From an uncultured Alphaproteobacteria bacterium (GTDB taxonomy: Bacteria; Pseudomonadota; Alphaproteobacteria; Rhizobiales; Rhizobiaceae), in NCBI GenBank assembly GCA_929200315.1, contig CAKMZB010000003.1, positions 254,761-318,760 on the forward strand: a stretch of 64,000 nt of DNA, in the 5' to 3' direction. Numbering within the stretch: position 1 is the first letter of the stretch; each line of letters starts with the position of its first letter. Shown here in pieces: positions 54,375 through 63,582 of this stretch. The position numbers were made by a program, and so were the translations under genes. The notes under the pieces were generated by a model. The model saw nothing but the letters and a program-made list of their open reading frames with translations. It had not been told where the DNA came from and ran no database searches.

Positions 54375-54654
54375 GAAACCTCCAGGACAAGTCAGCACCT
54401 GTTCCATGTAGGAAAGCGGCCACATCTTGTCGAGCGATGCAAAAGAGAAGCGCACGAGGGGGTAGGACAGAGACCGACAGTGAACCTATGGCGCTTGCCT
54501 CGGCGCTCGAAAAGATTGCACATGCCGCCGGACACACCATCAACGAACAGGCCGAGATGATACATCATGCGCAGCTTGATCCGCAGGGCGTTCCCGCCCG
54601 CAGGTCCTATTTTGTGCCATCAACTTCAAACCCCAATCATCAAGGCCCCAGAAG
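54375..54654. other. 280-bp region without a supported gene
   Basis: A plus-strand open frame from 54437 to 54658 overlaps the rsmB start and has no recognisable product. In many alphaproteobacteria htpX lies between the DUF1674 gene and rsmB; no htpX similarity was seen. The region should contain the divergent promoters. Confidence 0.4.
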
Positions 54655-56055
54655 TTGAGCAAGCCTGCGAAACAAAGGGGCCGGGGTAAGGCAAAGATCG
54701 AAACCAGTGCCGTTGCGGGCCTTCCTGCGCGGCAATTCGCCGCGACGATTCTTGCCCGCATCATCGACGATGGACGTGGATTGGATGGCTTGCTGGAAAC
54801 CCGTCACGGCCCATCCGGCCTTGGTGACTTATCCTCCGCTGACCACGGCCTCGTCCGCGCTATTGCAACAACTGCGCTTCGCCACAGGGGCGAGATTGCC
54901 CATGCCCTGCGCACGGTTTCTGACCGCCCGCCGCCCAAGCGTGCGCGGCATCTGGAGCACACGTTGCACGTCGCAGCGGCGCAGATCCTTTTCATGGAAG
55001 TGCCGGATTCCGCCGCCGTCGATCTGGCCGTGACGGCATTGAAGCGCGATGAGCGGTCCCAACGCTTCTCGGGCTTCGCCAACGCTATCCTGCGCCGCGT
55101 GGCGCGGGAGAAGGATGCACTCTTTGATGGCTTGGACGACGACGCGCGTGCGCTGCTCAACATGCCATCCTGGCTCGCCAAACGCACCCGCAAGGCCTTT
55201 GGCCGCGAACGCCTCACCACCATCGCCCGCGCCCATATGCAGGAGCCGGTGCTTGACCTCACCGTGAAGCAAGATGCTGATATATGGGCGGAAAAACTTG
55301 GGGGCGTGTCTGTACTCAACTGCACGGTGCGGCTGCTCAAGCCGGGCGCCCTCGACACGTTCCCCGGCTACGAGGACGGTGCCTGGTGGGTGCAGGACGT
55401 CGCCGCAAGCATTCCCGCCCGCCTGTTTGGCAACGTTGCGGGCAAGCGTGTGCTCGACCTCTGCGCCGCCCCAGGAGGCAAGACCGCGCAGCTCGCCGCA
55501 GCTGGGGCAAAGGTCACAGCATTGGAAGCCTCAAAACCCCGGCTGGAGCGGCTGAAGGCCAACATGAAACGGCTTGGCTTAGACATTGAAGCCGTCAATG
55601 CCGACCTCTTCGGCTGGGAGCCAGAAGAGCTGTTCGACGCCGTTCTGCTCGACGCGCCCTGCTCGTCCCTCGGCACGATCCGCCGCCATCCCGATGTCCA
55701 ATGGACGAAGACGAGCATGATCGTCGAGGAGCTCGCCCTACTCCAAAAACGCATGATTTGCAGGGCGCAATCCTTCGTTAAACCGGGCGGAACACTGGTC
55801 TTTGCCAATTGCTCCCTCGACCGCGCTGAGGGAGAAGATGTCGCGGCGGCAATCGCATCAGGCGACACAGGATTACGGCTGGATGTGATCTCTGACAGCG
55901 AAATCGCCGCAGAATTCCTAACCGGTCAGGGCACCGTCCGAACGTTGCCATGTCACCTGCAAGACGTTCCGGCTCCGGAGAATCAGGAAGACAGAGCGGA
56001 GCGCTTTCAGGGCCTCGACGGTTTTTTTGCAGCTCGCTTTATCCGCGAGGAGTGA
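54655..56055 (+). CDS. rsmB: 16S rRNA cytosine-967 C5 methyltransferase (RsmB/Fmu family)
   Basis: A 466-residue SAM-dependent m5C methyltransferase. The N-terminal NusB-like domain (LPARQFAATILARIIDDGRG) covers about residues 20-150. The catalytic domain has the SAM site VLDLCAAPGGKTAQLAAAGA near 270, the Pro-Cys motif DAPCSSLGTIRRHPDVQW near 325, and the second Cys in FANCSLDRAEGEDV, where relatives have STCSL. The TTG at 54655 is used as start because it begins MSKPAKQ; other starts are possible. The heparinase-like gene follows. Confidence 0.9.
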   Translation: MSKPAKQRGRGKAKIETSAVAGLPARQFAATILARIIDDGRGLDGLLETRHGPSGLGDLSSADHGLVRAIATTALRHRGEIAHALRTVSDRPPPKRARHLEHTLHVAAAQILFMEVPDSAAVDLAVTALKRDERSQRFSGFANAILRRVAREKDALFDGLDDDARALLNMPSWLAKRTRKAFGRERLTTIARAHMQEPVLDLTVKQDADIWAEKLGGVSVLNCTVRLLKPGALDTFPGYEDGAWWVQDVAASIPARLFGNVAGKRVLDLCAAPGGKTAQLAAAGAKVTALEASKPRLERLKANMKRLGLDIEAVNADLFGWEPEELFDAVLLDAPCSSLGTIRRHPDVQWTKTSMIVEELALLQKRMICRAQSFVKPGGTLVFANCSLDRAEGEDVAAAIASGDTGLRLDVISDSEIAAEFLTGQGTVRTLPCHLQDVPAPENQEDRAERFQGLDGFFAARFIREE

Positions 56056-56193
56056 AACGGGCGCAAACTGTTGCCGATCCCTGTTTTTCAGTAAGTTGAG
56101 AAGCGAATCGGCAGGGGGCGCGAGGGCCGGTATGGACGCAACATCGCAGGACATCAGAACGACCTTGCCCCCGGTGGCAGGGGCGGCTCGCTC

Positions 56194-58035
56194 GTGAGCA
56201 ACCCTTCACTCCTGCGCCTGGCCATGATGGAGGGCTTACGCCGTGCGCAGCGGCGGTTGCGCTCCGGGCCACTGTATCGCTGGCGGCCATCTGGCACCGT
56301 TCCCGCAAACCTTGCTGCTAAGCCACCGTTCTTCCGCCAGGGCGATCCGGCGGAAGCAAACGCGATCTATTCAGGCACGTTCACCCTCGACGGTGAGAGC
56401 CACACGATCGCGCCGGGGCAGACTTTTTCGCGTCAGCGGAGCCTCCCCGCAAGCGACCACTGGCGGCAGCTCCTGCACTGTTTCGGCTGGCTACGGCATC
56501 TCTCTGCGGCGCAAACTCCGGTGGCCCGATCCAACGCCACAGCACTGATGTTGGACTGGATCGACATTTGGGAAAATTCTTTTTCGCCAATTGTTTGGCG
56601 CGGTGACATCGCCTCCGCCCGACTCCTCGCCTGGCTGCGATATGGCGATGATCTTATTGTCGATGGTGCTGATGCCGAAATCGTGGAGGGCACCAACCGC
56701 TGGCGGTTGCGCAAATCGATGATGCGCCATGTGCGCTTTCTCATCCACAATACCGGAACGACGCGGGATGGATTGCCTCGTCTTCAGGCACGGATCGGAC
56801 TTGCTACAGCGTTGGCATGCCTTGGAAATCGGGACCGCGCGCTGCACCGGGCAAGCGATGTGCTGGACCAGGAATTGCGCCGCCAGATCCTGGCCGATGG
56901 CGGCCATGTCAGCCGCAATCCGGCGGCTTTGGTCTTGCTGTTGGACGCGTTGATCACACTGCGCGAGACCCAGCAGAAAGCCGGATTGCGGCCCTCTCAG
57001 GTGCTGGTTTCCACCATAGCGCGGGTTGTTAAGGCCTTGCATTTCTTCAAAATTGGCCGGTTGAAAGATCGTGCAGGACTGGCGCAGTTTAACGGGACAG
57101 GTCTGTTGGATACGGCCTGGATCAGCGTACTTTTGCGCCATGAGGGGCCGGTGAAGAACATCGCCGAAGCACTGCCGGATTCAGGCTATGATCGGCTTGA
57201 TGCGGGAGCGACAACTGTGCTGATGGACACCGGTCGCTGCGACCGCCCGGCCCTCGCTCCGCTGGCGACGGGGGGAACTCTATCGTTTGAGCTTGCCAGC
57301 CAAAACGTTGTTTTCATTTCCAATTGCGGCACACCTCTGCGCTCCATGGCGCAATACGACCCCTATGCGAGAGCTACCGCCGCGCATTCAACAGCGGTGT
57401 TGGCGGACGCCTCTTCCAGCGCGTTTCACGAGGGCGGTTTGTGGACGGAGAAACTGCTTGCCGCGATGCCCGGGGCGCTCTCTGAACCACCGACATCGGT
57501 CAATCGGGCGCGAAGGCAGTTGGAAGATGGACGTATCTCGGTGATAGCGTCCCATGATGGGTATCTGAAGCGTTTCGGCATCCGCCATGAGCGCACACTT
57601 ATCCTCGATAAGGCGGGAGAAGAGCTGGACGGGAGTGACCGTTTTCCCCGCGAAGGGAAGAACGGTGAAGACTGTCCCGTGGTAATCCGGTTCCACATTC
57701 CTCCGCAAATTCAAGCCTCTGCGCTCTCGTCCGGCCATTCAATTCTGCTTGCCGGCCCCAATGGGGAAGCCTGGACGTTCCTTTGTATCGACGCGTCTTT
57801 TGCACTGGAAGAGAGCATAAAGTTCAGCGATGACCCGCCGCGAAAAACGCAGCAGATCGCGGTGCGGGCGGTGGTTCCTGCCGGGGAAAACGCGATGGAG
57901 ATCCGCTGGGCCATGCGCCGGAAATCTGCGTCAAAGGGTAAGCGGGTCAAGGCGAAAGCCGCGAAACATGTTGAAAACAAACAGGATCTTTTCGCGCTGA
58001 TGGATGAACCGGTGGCGGGAGATGAGCAGGCATGA
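56194..58035 (+). CDS. Heparinase II/III family protein
   Basis: A 613-residue protein of the heparinase II/III family, most like those encoded beside rsmB in alphaproteobacteria. The N-terminal alpha/alpha-toroid part includes ATALMLDWIDIWENSFSPIV and DGGHVSRNPAALVLLLDALI, where the G-x-H-x-x-RNP stretch lies. The C-terminal beta domain includes HDGYLKRFGIRHERTLILDK with the conserved His-Arg. The catalytic His/Tyr of true lyases was not verified. The GTG start reads MSNPSLLRL. Its stop overlaps the hemD start. The physiological substrate is unknown; an envelope polysaccharide is a guess. Confidence 0.87.
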   Translation: MSNPSLLRLAMMEGLRRAQRRLRSGPLYRWRPSGTVPANLAAKPPFFRQGDPAEANAIYSGTFTLDGESHTIAPGQTFSRQRSLPASDHWRQLLHCFGWLRHLSAAQTPVARSNATALMLDWIDIWENSFSPIVWRGDIASARLLAWLRYGDDLIVDGADAEIVEGTNRWRLRKSMMRHVRFLIHNTGTTRDGLPRLQARIGLATALACLGNRDRALHRASDVLDQELRRQILADGGHVSRNPAALVLLLDALITLRETQQKAGLRPSQVLVSTIARVVKALHFFKIGRLKDRAGLAQFNGTGLLDTAWISVLLRHEGPVKNIAEALPDSGYDRLDAGATTVLMDTGRCDRPALAPLATGGTLSFELASQNVVFISNCGTPLRSMAQYDPYARATAAHSTAVLADASSSAFHEGGLWTEKLLAAMPGALSEPPTSVNRARRQLEDGRISVIASHDGYLKRFGIRHERTLILDKAGEELDGSDRFPREGKNGEDCPVVIRFHIPPQIQASALSSGHSILLAGPNGEAWTFLCIDASFALEESIKFSDDPPRKTQQIAVRAVVPAGENAMEIRWAMRRKSASKGKRVKAKAAKHVENKQDLFALMDEPVAGDEQA

Positions 58036-58730
58036 ATGCTCCGCTCGTCGTCAACACCCGGCCCATGGGCCAAAACAATAACTTTTCCAAAGCTTTAGAG
58101 GAGAAAGGATTTCGCGTTGCGGATATGCCGTTGCTGATAATTTCGCCCACCGGAACCGAACCACCGGTGGGTGCGGCGGAGGCGGTGGGCTCCATAATCA
58201 CCAGTGCTCACGCGGCCGCACCTCTGTCCCAACTGGCTGATTTCAAAGCCAAACCTGCCTATTGCGTTGGGAAAGCAACTGCCTCGGCACTGCGGGAGGC
58301 GGGGTTTCGCGACATCCGGGTCGGGGATGGGAACGCCGCACTTTTGGCGGATAGGATCATCACCGAAAACCCGCCCGGCCCGCTGCTTTACCCCGCCGCC
58401 ACCGAGACCGCCTTCGATATGGCAGGCGTTTTGACGCAGCGCGGCATCCATTGTGAAATATGGCCGGTCTATTCAACAATAGAGCCTGATCTTAGAAAAT
58501 GGGCCGCCGATTTTGCCAAACTGGGCAAAGTTGACTGGGTGGTGCTCACCTCCCCCCGCATCGCCCGCGCTTTTGCCTCCGTTTGCCCCGATCCGGTGGA
58601 TGAAGTTCGCCTTGCCGTGATCAGCCAGGCAGTGGCGGAAACCCTGCCGGAAAGTTGGGCACCCCGGATTCACATTTCAGCGGAACCAAATACAGGGGCC
58701 GTCCTTCATCTTGTCACGAAGCACCGTTAG
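58032..58730 (+). CDS. hemD: Uroporphyrinogen-III synthase
   Basis: A 232-residue two-lobed protein of the HemD4 fold. Sequence conservation in this family is low, but VVNTRPMGQNNNFSKALEEK at the N-terminus, YCVGKATASALREAGF in the linker and WVVLTSPRIARAFASV with the C-terminal AVISQAVAETLPE match. It closes hydroxymethylbilane to uroporphyrinogen III for haem synthesis. The position directly before the mitofilin-like and hemY genes is the standard alphaproteobacterial order. It overlaps the heparinase-like stop (ATGA). Confidence 0.88.
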   Translation: MNAPLVVNTRPMGQNNNFSKALEEKGFRVADMPLLIISPTGTEPPVGAAEAVGSIITSAHAAAPLSQLADFKAKPAYCVGKATASALREAGFRDIRVGDGNAALLADRIITENPPGPLLYPAATETAFDMAGVLTQRGIHCEIWPVYSTIEPDLRKWAADFAKLGKVDWVVLTSPRIARAFASVCPDPVDEVRLAVISQAVAETLPESWAPRIHISAEPNTGAVLHLVTKHR

Positions 58731-58810
58731 GCTTCTCCATATATCCGCTTGCGCGAGCGCTTGTGGCGGTCAACATGCATATGTGCAGTTTGGGGAGTGC
58801 AAATTTAGTC

Positions 58811-60334
58811 ATGGCTAAGAAGCCCGGCGGGAACGCTGCAAAACCGACAGCACCCCGCGGCAAGCGCAGTGCTCCCAAACGTGCGCCCAAGATTATCGAC
58901 CTCAATGCGAAGACCGTAAAACCGCCGCCGCAGCCTGCGCAAACGGCAGCGGCAAAAAGCGGACCGCCCCACCGGCCCGAACCGCCGATGCCCAATGTGG
59001 CCACGAAGGCAGAGCCGAATAAGAGCGCACCGCCAAAAACCGAAGCGCCGAAACAGACCCGCGCTGCAAAATCCGCTTCGCCAGCAACCGGCTTTGGTGC
59101 ACTTCTTGCAGCGGCGCTAATCGGAGGTGTGGTGGCCTTGGGCGGTGCCTGGATCATCGGTGCGTTTGAGGCTGGGTCACGGGTGGCAGATGCTGATGTT
59201 GCAGCGTTGCAGCAGCGCCTCACCCAGTTGGAAGAAACCGAGCCGGTAGACGACGGCATCAACGAAGAGGCAATTGCCACCCTTGTTGATGCCCGGATTG
59301 CGGATGCGGGCGCTGGCGATGTGCCTGCCAGCATCACCGCGCGGCTGGATGCACTGGAAAATCAGAGCCAGGTGAATGGTAAGGAGATCGCCGCTGTGTC
59401 TTCAGCGATCAACGCCATTCCCGCTGCTGAGAATGGCGCATCGGCCGAGCAGATCACGGCATTGCAAGCGCGGCTTACAACGCTCGAAGATGCGACCGTG
59501 CCGCGCGATAAAGAAACGGTGGCCGCACTTGAGGACCTCTTCACCCGCAACGATATTCTCGCCGAGCAGGTGAGCGAAGCGGCAAGCACCGGTGAGGCTG
59601 TCGGCGAGCAGCTCGCAACTCTAACCGGGCAGGTTGAGGATCTGGCGCGGGCGATTGAAACCGTCCGGCAGACCGCCGCAGAAGCCGAAGGCAAGGCGAC
59701 CGCAGCAGGCGCACTCGCGCAGGCCACCATGGATGAAGCCGTTAAGGCGGTGACGGATCTGGAGACCACCACCCAGACCCAGATCGCCGCGCTTAACGAC
59801 CGGATCGAAAATGGCACCGACAAGCTGGCCGCACGGGCGTTCGCGGCAGCGGCCTTGAAGCGCGATATTGATCGGGGCGAACCCTTCGAAACTTCCCTCG
59901 CCACATTGCAAAGTCTGGTGGATGACCCGACGGACCTTGACGTACTCGCGCCATTTTCCGGCAGTGGGGTGGTTCCCACTGCAACGTTGATCTCACAGTT
60001 CCAGAACCGAGCCGATGACATTCTCACCGCCGCCGCCCCTTCCAGTGAGGAGGGCAGCCTAACCGAGCGGTTGCTCGCAGGAGCTCGCAATGCCGTGCAG
60101 TTTCGCACAGCCGCCGATGACGATGCAGGTGACGCTCTGGCAACTATCGCCGGCATTAACGAGGCGCTCAGCGAGGGCCGCCTGGAGGATGCCGCCGCCC
60201 TTTGGAATGAGTTGCCGGAAGCAGCACAGAAGGTGTCCGGTGACTGGCACAACGCCCTGCAAGCCCGGATCGAGGCGAACAACCTCGTTGCCAACTCCGT
60301 TGATGCTTTTCTGCAACGCCAAGCGGGCGAGTGA
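58811..60334 (+). CDS. Mitofilin/Mic60-like inner membrane protein
   Basis: A 507-residue protein. Residues 1-95 are basic and Pro/Ala-rich. A single membrane helix follows (GFGALLAAALIGGVVALGGA, about 98-122). A long coiled coil with many AxLxxRLxxLE heptads runs to about 390. The C-terminal part has AFAAAALKRDIDRGEPFETS, the mitofilin-signature region. This arrangement matches the alphaproteobacterial Mic60 homologues, which deform the inner membrane. The ATG at 58811 follows hemD after 80 bp; longer frames overlap hemD and are not supported. Confidence 0.88.
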   Translation: MAKKPGGNAAKPTAPRGKRSAPKRAPKIIDLNAKTVKPPPQPAQTAAAKSGPPHRPEPPMPNVATKAEPNKSAPPKTEAPKQTRAAKSASPATGFGALLAAALIGGVVALGGAWIIGAFEAGSRVADADVAALQQRLTQLEETEPVDDGINEEAIATLVDARIADAGAGDVPASITARLDALENQSQVNGKEIAAVSSAINAIPAAENGASAEQITALQARLTTLEDATVPRDKETVAALEDLFTRNDILAEQVSEAASTGEAVGEQLATLTGQVEDLARAIETVRQTAAEAEGKATAAGALAQATMDEAVKAVTDLETTTQTQIAALNDRIENGTDKLAARAFAAAALKRDIDRGEPFETSLATLQSLVDDPTDLDVLAPFSGSGVVPTATLISQFQNRADDILTAAAPSSEEGSLTERLLAGARNAVQFRTAADDDAGDALATIAGINEALSEGRLEDAAALWNELPEAAQKVSGDWHNALQARIEANNLVANSVDAFLQRQAGE

Positions 60335-60408
60335 TGCGCTTTTCACCCGCATCCACTAACCTGCCAATCTGTAACCTCTCAGGCCGCCCCTGAACCGGAC
60401 CAGTCCTT

Positions 60409-62091
60409 ATGCTCCCTATCGCAATCTTTCTTCTGATCCTGTTCGCCATGGCCTTTGGTTTCGCCTGGATTGCGGACAATCCCGGCACCGTCACCATCAA
60501 TTGGCTCGGCGCGGAAATGACGCTCTCCATGGTTCAGGCGATCACTCTGGTCGCCGTGCTCACCGCAATTGCGATGATCATCTGGGCCTTGATTTCCTTC
60601 ATCATCCGCGGTCCGGCGATGTTCGACCGCTGGAGGAAGGGCCGCAAGCGCGACAAAGGCTTTGATGCCCTCTCCCGCGGCCTCATCGCGGCCGGGGCGG
60701 GCAATGCCTCTTTGGCACGGCAGCTCACCAGGGAAAGCCGCAAGCACCTTGATGATGAACCGCTTGTCGCGGTGCTTGATGCACAGACAACGCTGCTGGA
60801 AGGGGATCGTATGGCTGTGCGGGAGAAATTTGCCGCCATGATGGAGCGCGAAGAGACGCGCGGGCTCGGCCTGCGCGGGCTTTATCTGGAGGCGGAGCGT
60901 GAGGGGGTCGACGAAGCAGCGGTCCAATATGCTCTTGCTGCCAATTTTGATGCACCGGGCACGCCTTGGGCCACCAAGGCGGTGCTTAAAGACCATGTCA
61001 TGAGCGGTAAGTGGGACGAGGCGCTGGCGGCGCTGACAGCATCACGCACGCAAAGCGGTTTGGACAAGACCGCCTATGAACGTCAGCGCGCCGTGTTGCT
61101 GACAGCCAAGGCCATGGAGGCGGAGGCTGCCGATCCGCAGACCGCTAAAGGCGATGCGCTCAGGGCGCATAAGCTTGCCCCAACCCTCGTTCCTGCCGCT
61201 TTGGTGGCGGCCCGCATTGCCGCCCGTCTCGGTGATATTCGCAAGGCCGCCAAAGTGTTGGAAACGACCTGGAAGGAAAGCCCTCATCCCAACCTTGCCG
61301 ATGCCTATGTGACGCTGCGTGCGGGAGATTCTCTGATGGACCGCATGGCACGCGTTGATGCGCTGGAGAAGGTGAGCGGAACGACGCTGGAATGCCATTT
61401 CATCCGCGCACGAACTGCGCTGGAAGCCGGTGAATTCAAGACCGCCCGCCGTGCCGCCGGGGAGCTTCTGCGGACCGCCCCGTCAAAGCGGGCCTGCCTG
61501 CTCATGGCCGACATTGAAGAGGCCGAGCATGACGATCAGGGCCGTGTACGCGAATGGCTCTCCCGCGCCGTCCATGCTCCCCGCGATGCCGCCTGGACCG
61601 CCGACGGCTACATCGCCGAAGACTGGGCACCCTTCTCCCCCGTCACCGGTGAACTCGACGCCTTTGAATGGCGCGTGCCGGTGGAGCAGATCGGCGGCAC
61701 GGCACAGCCGGTGGATTATGAAAGCCTCCTCGTCCCACCCATGAAGCCGATGGATGAGATTGAGCCGGTCGAAACGCAAGTCGCAGCGAGCAAGATGAGT
61801 GATGTGATCGATGTCGAGCCGGTTATTGAAGAGGAAAAGAGCGTTGCGAAACCAGAGCGAGATGCTGACAGCACGGCGGGTATCACCAAACGTGCGGGAG
61901 CTTCCGGTGACAAGGGTGTGAAGGTCGAAGCCGAACCGAGGCCGAAAGCTGCAAAGCTGAAAAAGAAGGCTCCAGCCAAGGCCAAACCCGCCAAAAAGCG
62001 GACCGAGCGCAACCGTAATCTGGATGAAGACGGCGATGGTCGTCTCGACCGCGCGCCGGACGATCCCGGTATTCGCGAAGGCGCAAAATGA
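60409..62091 (+). CDS. hemY: HemY-like TPR protein
   Basis: A 560-residue protein. The N-terminal HemY_N domain has two membrane helices (PIAIFLLILFAMAFGFAWIA and ITLVAVLTAIAMIIWALISF). A tetratricopeptide region with helical pairs follows to about 420, including RAHKLAPTLVPAALVAARIA. The C-terminal 130 residues are charged and Lys/Ala-rich (KAAKLKKKAPAKAKPAKK), probably disordered. The function of this HemY, not the protoporphyrinogen oxidase of the same name, is unclear; it is tied to haem by gene order only. Confidence 0.9.
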   Translation: MLPIAIFLLILFAMAFGFAWIADNPGTVTINWLGAEMTLSMVQAITLVAVLTAIAMIIWALISFIIRGPAMFDRWRKGRKRDKGFDALSRGLIAAGAGNASLARQLTRESRKHLDDEPLVAVLDAQTTLLEGDRMAVREKFAAMMEREETRGLGLRGLYLEAEREGVDEAAVQYALAANFDAPGTPWATKAVLKDHVMSGKWDEALAALTASRTQSGLDKTAYERQRAVLLTAKAMEAEAADPQTAKGDALRAHKLAPTLVPAALVAARIAARLGDIRKAAKVLETTWKESPHPNLADAYVTLRAGDSLMDRMARVDALEKVSGTTLECHFIRARTALEAGEFKTARRAAGELLRTAPSKRACLLMADIEEAEHDDQGRVREWLSRAVHAPRDAAWTADGYIAEDWAPFSPVTGELDAFEWRVPVEQIGGTAQPVDYESLLVPPMKPMDEIEPVETQVAASKMSDVIDVEPVIEEEKSVAKPERDADSTAGITKRAGASGDKGVKVEAEPRPKAAKLKKKAPAKAKPAKKRTERNRNLDEDGDGRLDRAPDDPGIREGAK

Positions 62092-62119
62092 AAAGGCCCG
62101 CCGGAAACGGCAGGCCTTT
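62092..62119. terminator. Bidirectional terminator between hemY and asd
   Basis: AAAGGCC and GCCG pair with CGGC and GGCCTTT around GAAA, with one mismatch. T-rich ends on both sides suit both converging genes. It overlaps the end of the hemY stop codon. Confidence 0.78.
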
Positions 62120-62135
62120 CCTCTGCAAAAACCGC

Positions 62136-63173
62136 TTAAGCGGCCTTTTTGTTCTTGTTGCCGATCATGCCGCGGTTGAGCAGCAGTTCTGCAATCTGCA
62201 CCGTGTTCAAAGCCGCACCCTTGCGCAGATTGTCTGACACCACCCACATGTTGAGGCCGTGGTCGACGGTGGGGTCCTCGCGGATGCGGGAGATGTAAGT
62301 GGCGTCTTCGCCAGCGGCCTCATAAGGCGTGACGTAGCCGCCATCCTCGCGCTTATCCACCACCAGACAGCCCGGCGCTTCACGCAGAATCGAGCGGGCT
62401 TCATCCGCCGTGAGCTCGTTTTCAAACTCGATGTTGACCGCTTCCGCGTGGGACACGAAAACCGGCACGCGCACCGCAGTCGCTGTGACCTTGATCTTTG
62501 GGTCCAGCATCTTTTTGGTTTCCGCGTTGATCTTCCACTCTTCCTTCGTGTCGCCGGAATCCATGAACGTGTCGATGTGCGGGATGAGGTTGAAGGCGAT
62601 GCGCTTGGTGAATTCTTTGGCTTCAATCGGGTCCGCGACGAAGACTGCGCGGGTCTGCTCAAACAACTCCTCCATCTTCGCCTTCCCACCGCCGGAGACC
62701 GACTGGTAGGTGGAAACAACAATACGCTTAATGCGCGCCTTTTCGTGGAGCGGCTTGAGCGCGACGACGAGCTGGGCTGTCGAGCAATTGGGGTTGGCGA
62801 TGATGCCTTTCTTGGTGACGCCCACAACCGCGTCGGCATTCACTTCCGGCACGATCAGCGGCACATCCGGATCGTACCGCCAGGCGGAGGAATTATCGAT
62901 GACGATGCAGCCCTTGGCGACAATTTGCGGCGCGAGCGTTTTGGACAGATCGCCGCCCGCCGACATGATCGCAATATCGGCATCAGCAAAATTGTAACTG
63001 TCCAGCGCCTTCACCTTCAGCACCTTGTCGCCGAATGACACTTCCGTGCCCTGGCTGCGGCGGGAGGCGAGCGGCACTACCTTGTCCGCCGGGAAGGCCC
63101 GCTCGGCCAGAATGGACAGAACTTCCCGGCCCACATTACCTGTGGCACCGACAATTGCGACTGTGTACGACAT
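62136..63173 (-). CDS. asd: Aspartate-semialdehyde dehydrogenase
   Basis: A 345-residue enzyme reducing aspartyl phosphate in the lysine, threonine and methionine pathway. The NADP site is YTVAIVGATGNVGREVLSIL. The catalytic Cys is in IIANPNCSTAQLVVALKPLH near residue 130. The Gln/His-containing later region includes VRVPVFVSHAEAVNIEFENE with the catalytic His. The length is normal. In many Hyphomicrobiales leuC-leuD precede asd; here only a leuC tail remains upstream. Confidence 0.97.
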   Translation of the reverse strand: MSYTVAIVGATGNVGREVLSILAERAFPADKVVPLASRRSQGTEVSFGDKVLKVKALDSYNFADADIAIMSAGGDLSKTLAPQIVAKGCIVIDNSSAWRYDPDVPLIVPEVNADAVVGVTKKGIIANPNCSTAQLVVALKPLHEKARIKRIVVSTYQSVSGGGKAKMEELFEQTRAVFVADPIEAKEFTKRIAFNLIPHIDTFMDSGDTKEEWKINAETKKMLDPKIKVTATAVRVPVFVSHAEAVNIEFENELTADEARSILREAPGCLVVDKREDGGYVTPYEAAGEDATYISRIREDPTVDHGLNMWVVSDNLRKGAALNTVQIAELLLNRGMIGNKNKKAA

Positions 63174-63361
63174 GAAGCTCGCTCCGCTCTCCCCCTGCCA
63201 TCTTGTGCGATGGGCGTGGATGATCGCCTCCCCCGCGGGGGGAAACGCGGGAGCGGTTTAAAGAGTGGTCTTTGTCTTGACGCTCTTGCAGCTCATGGCC
63301 CGCCTTCTAGCTGCGCTGGGGCAAAAGTCAATTGTGGCTGCGATCTGCGGCGGCTCGAGGC

Positions 63362-63511
63362 CTAGAGTTTGCAAATGTCTGCAAAGTGACCGGCCACAAC
63401 CCCCGCCATGGCGAAGGAAACGAGGTGCGCGCGGCCCTTGAAGCCCTGACGGCCGTCAAAGTTGCGATTGGATGTAGACGCGCAGCGCTCCTGCGGCTTC
63501 AGCCTTTTCAA
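63362..63511 (-). pseudogene. C-terminal remnant of leuC
   Basis: The minus strand reads [20 protein letters not shown], then [22 protein letters not shown] and a stop after KL. This matches the end of the isopropylmalate isomerase large subunit, where [16 protein letters not shown] and RTHLVSPAMAAAAA-AGHF are conserved. About three alanines are missing and nothing earlier is present. It is 189 bp upstream of asd on the same strand. The rest of 63174-63582 holds nothing recognisable except the asd promoter area. Confidence 0.85.
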
Positions 63512-63582
63512 CTTAGGCCTTCGCGTTGCTATAGGGCCTGTATTTCTATGAGGACCACCCATCTATTTCGGGGCTTTTGATC

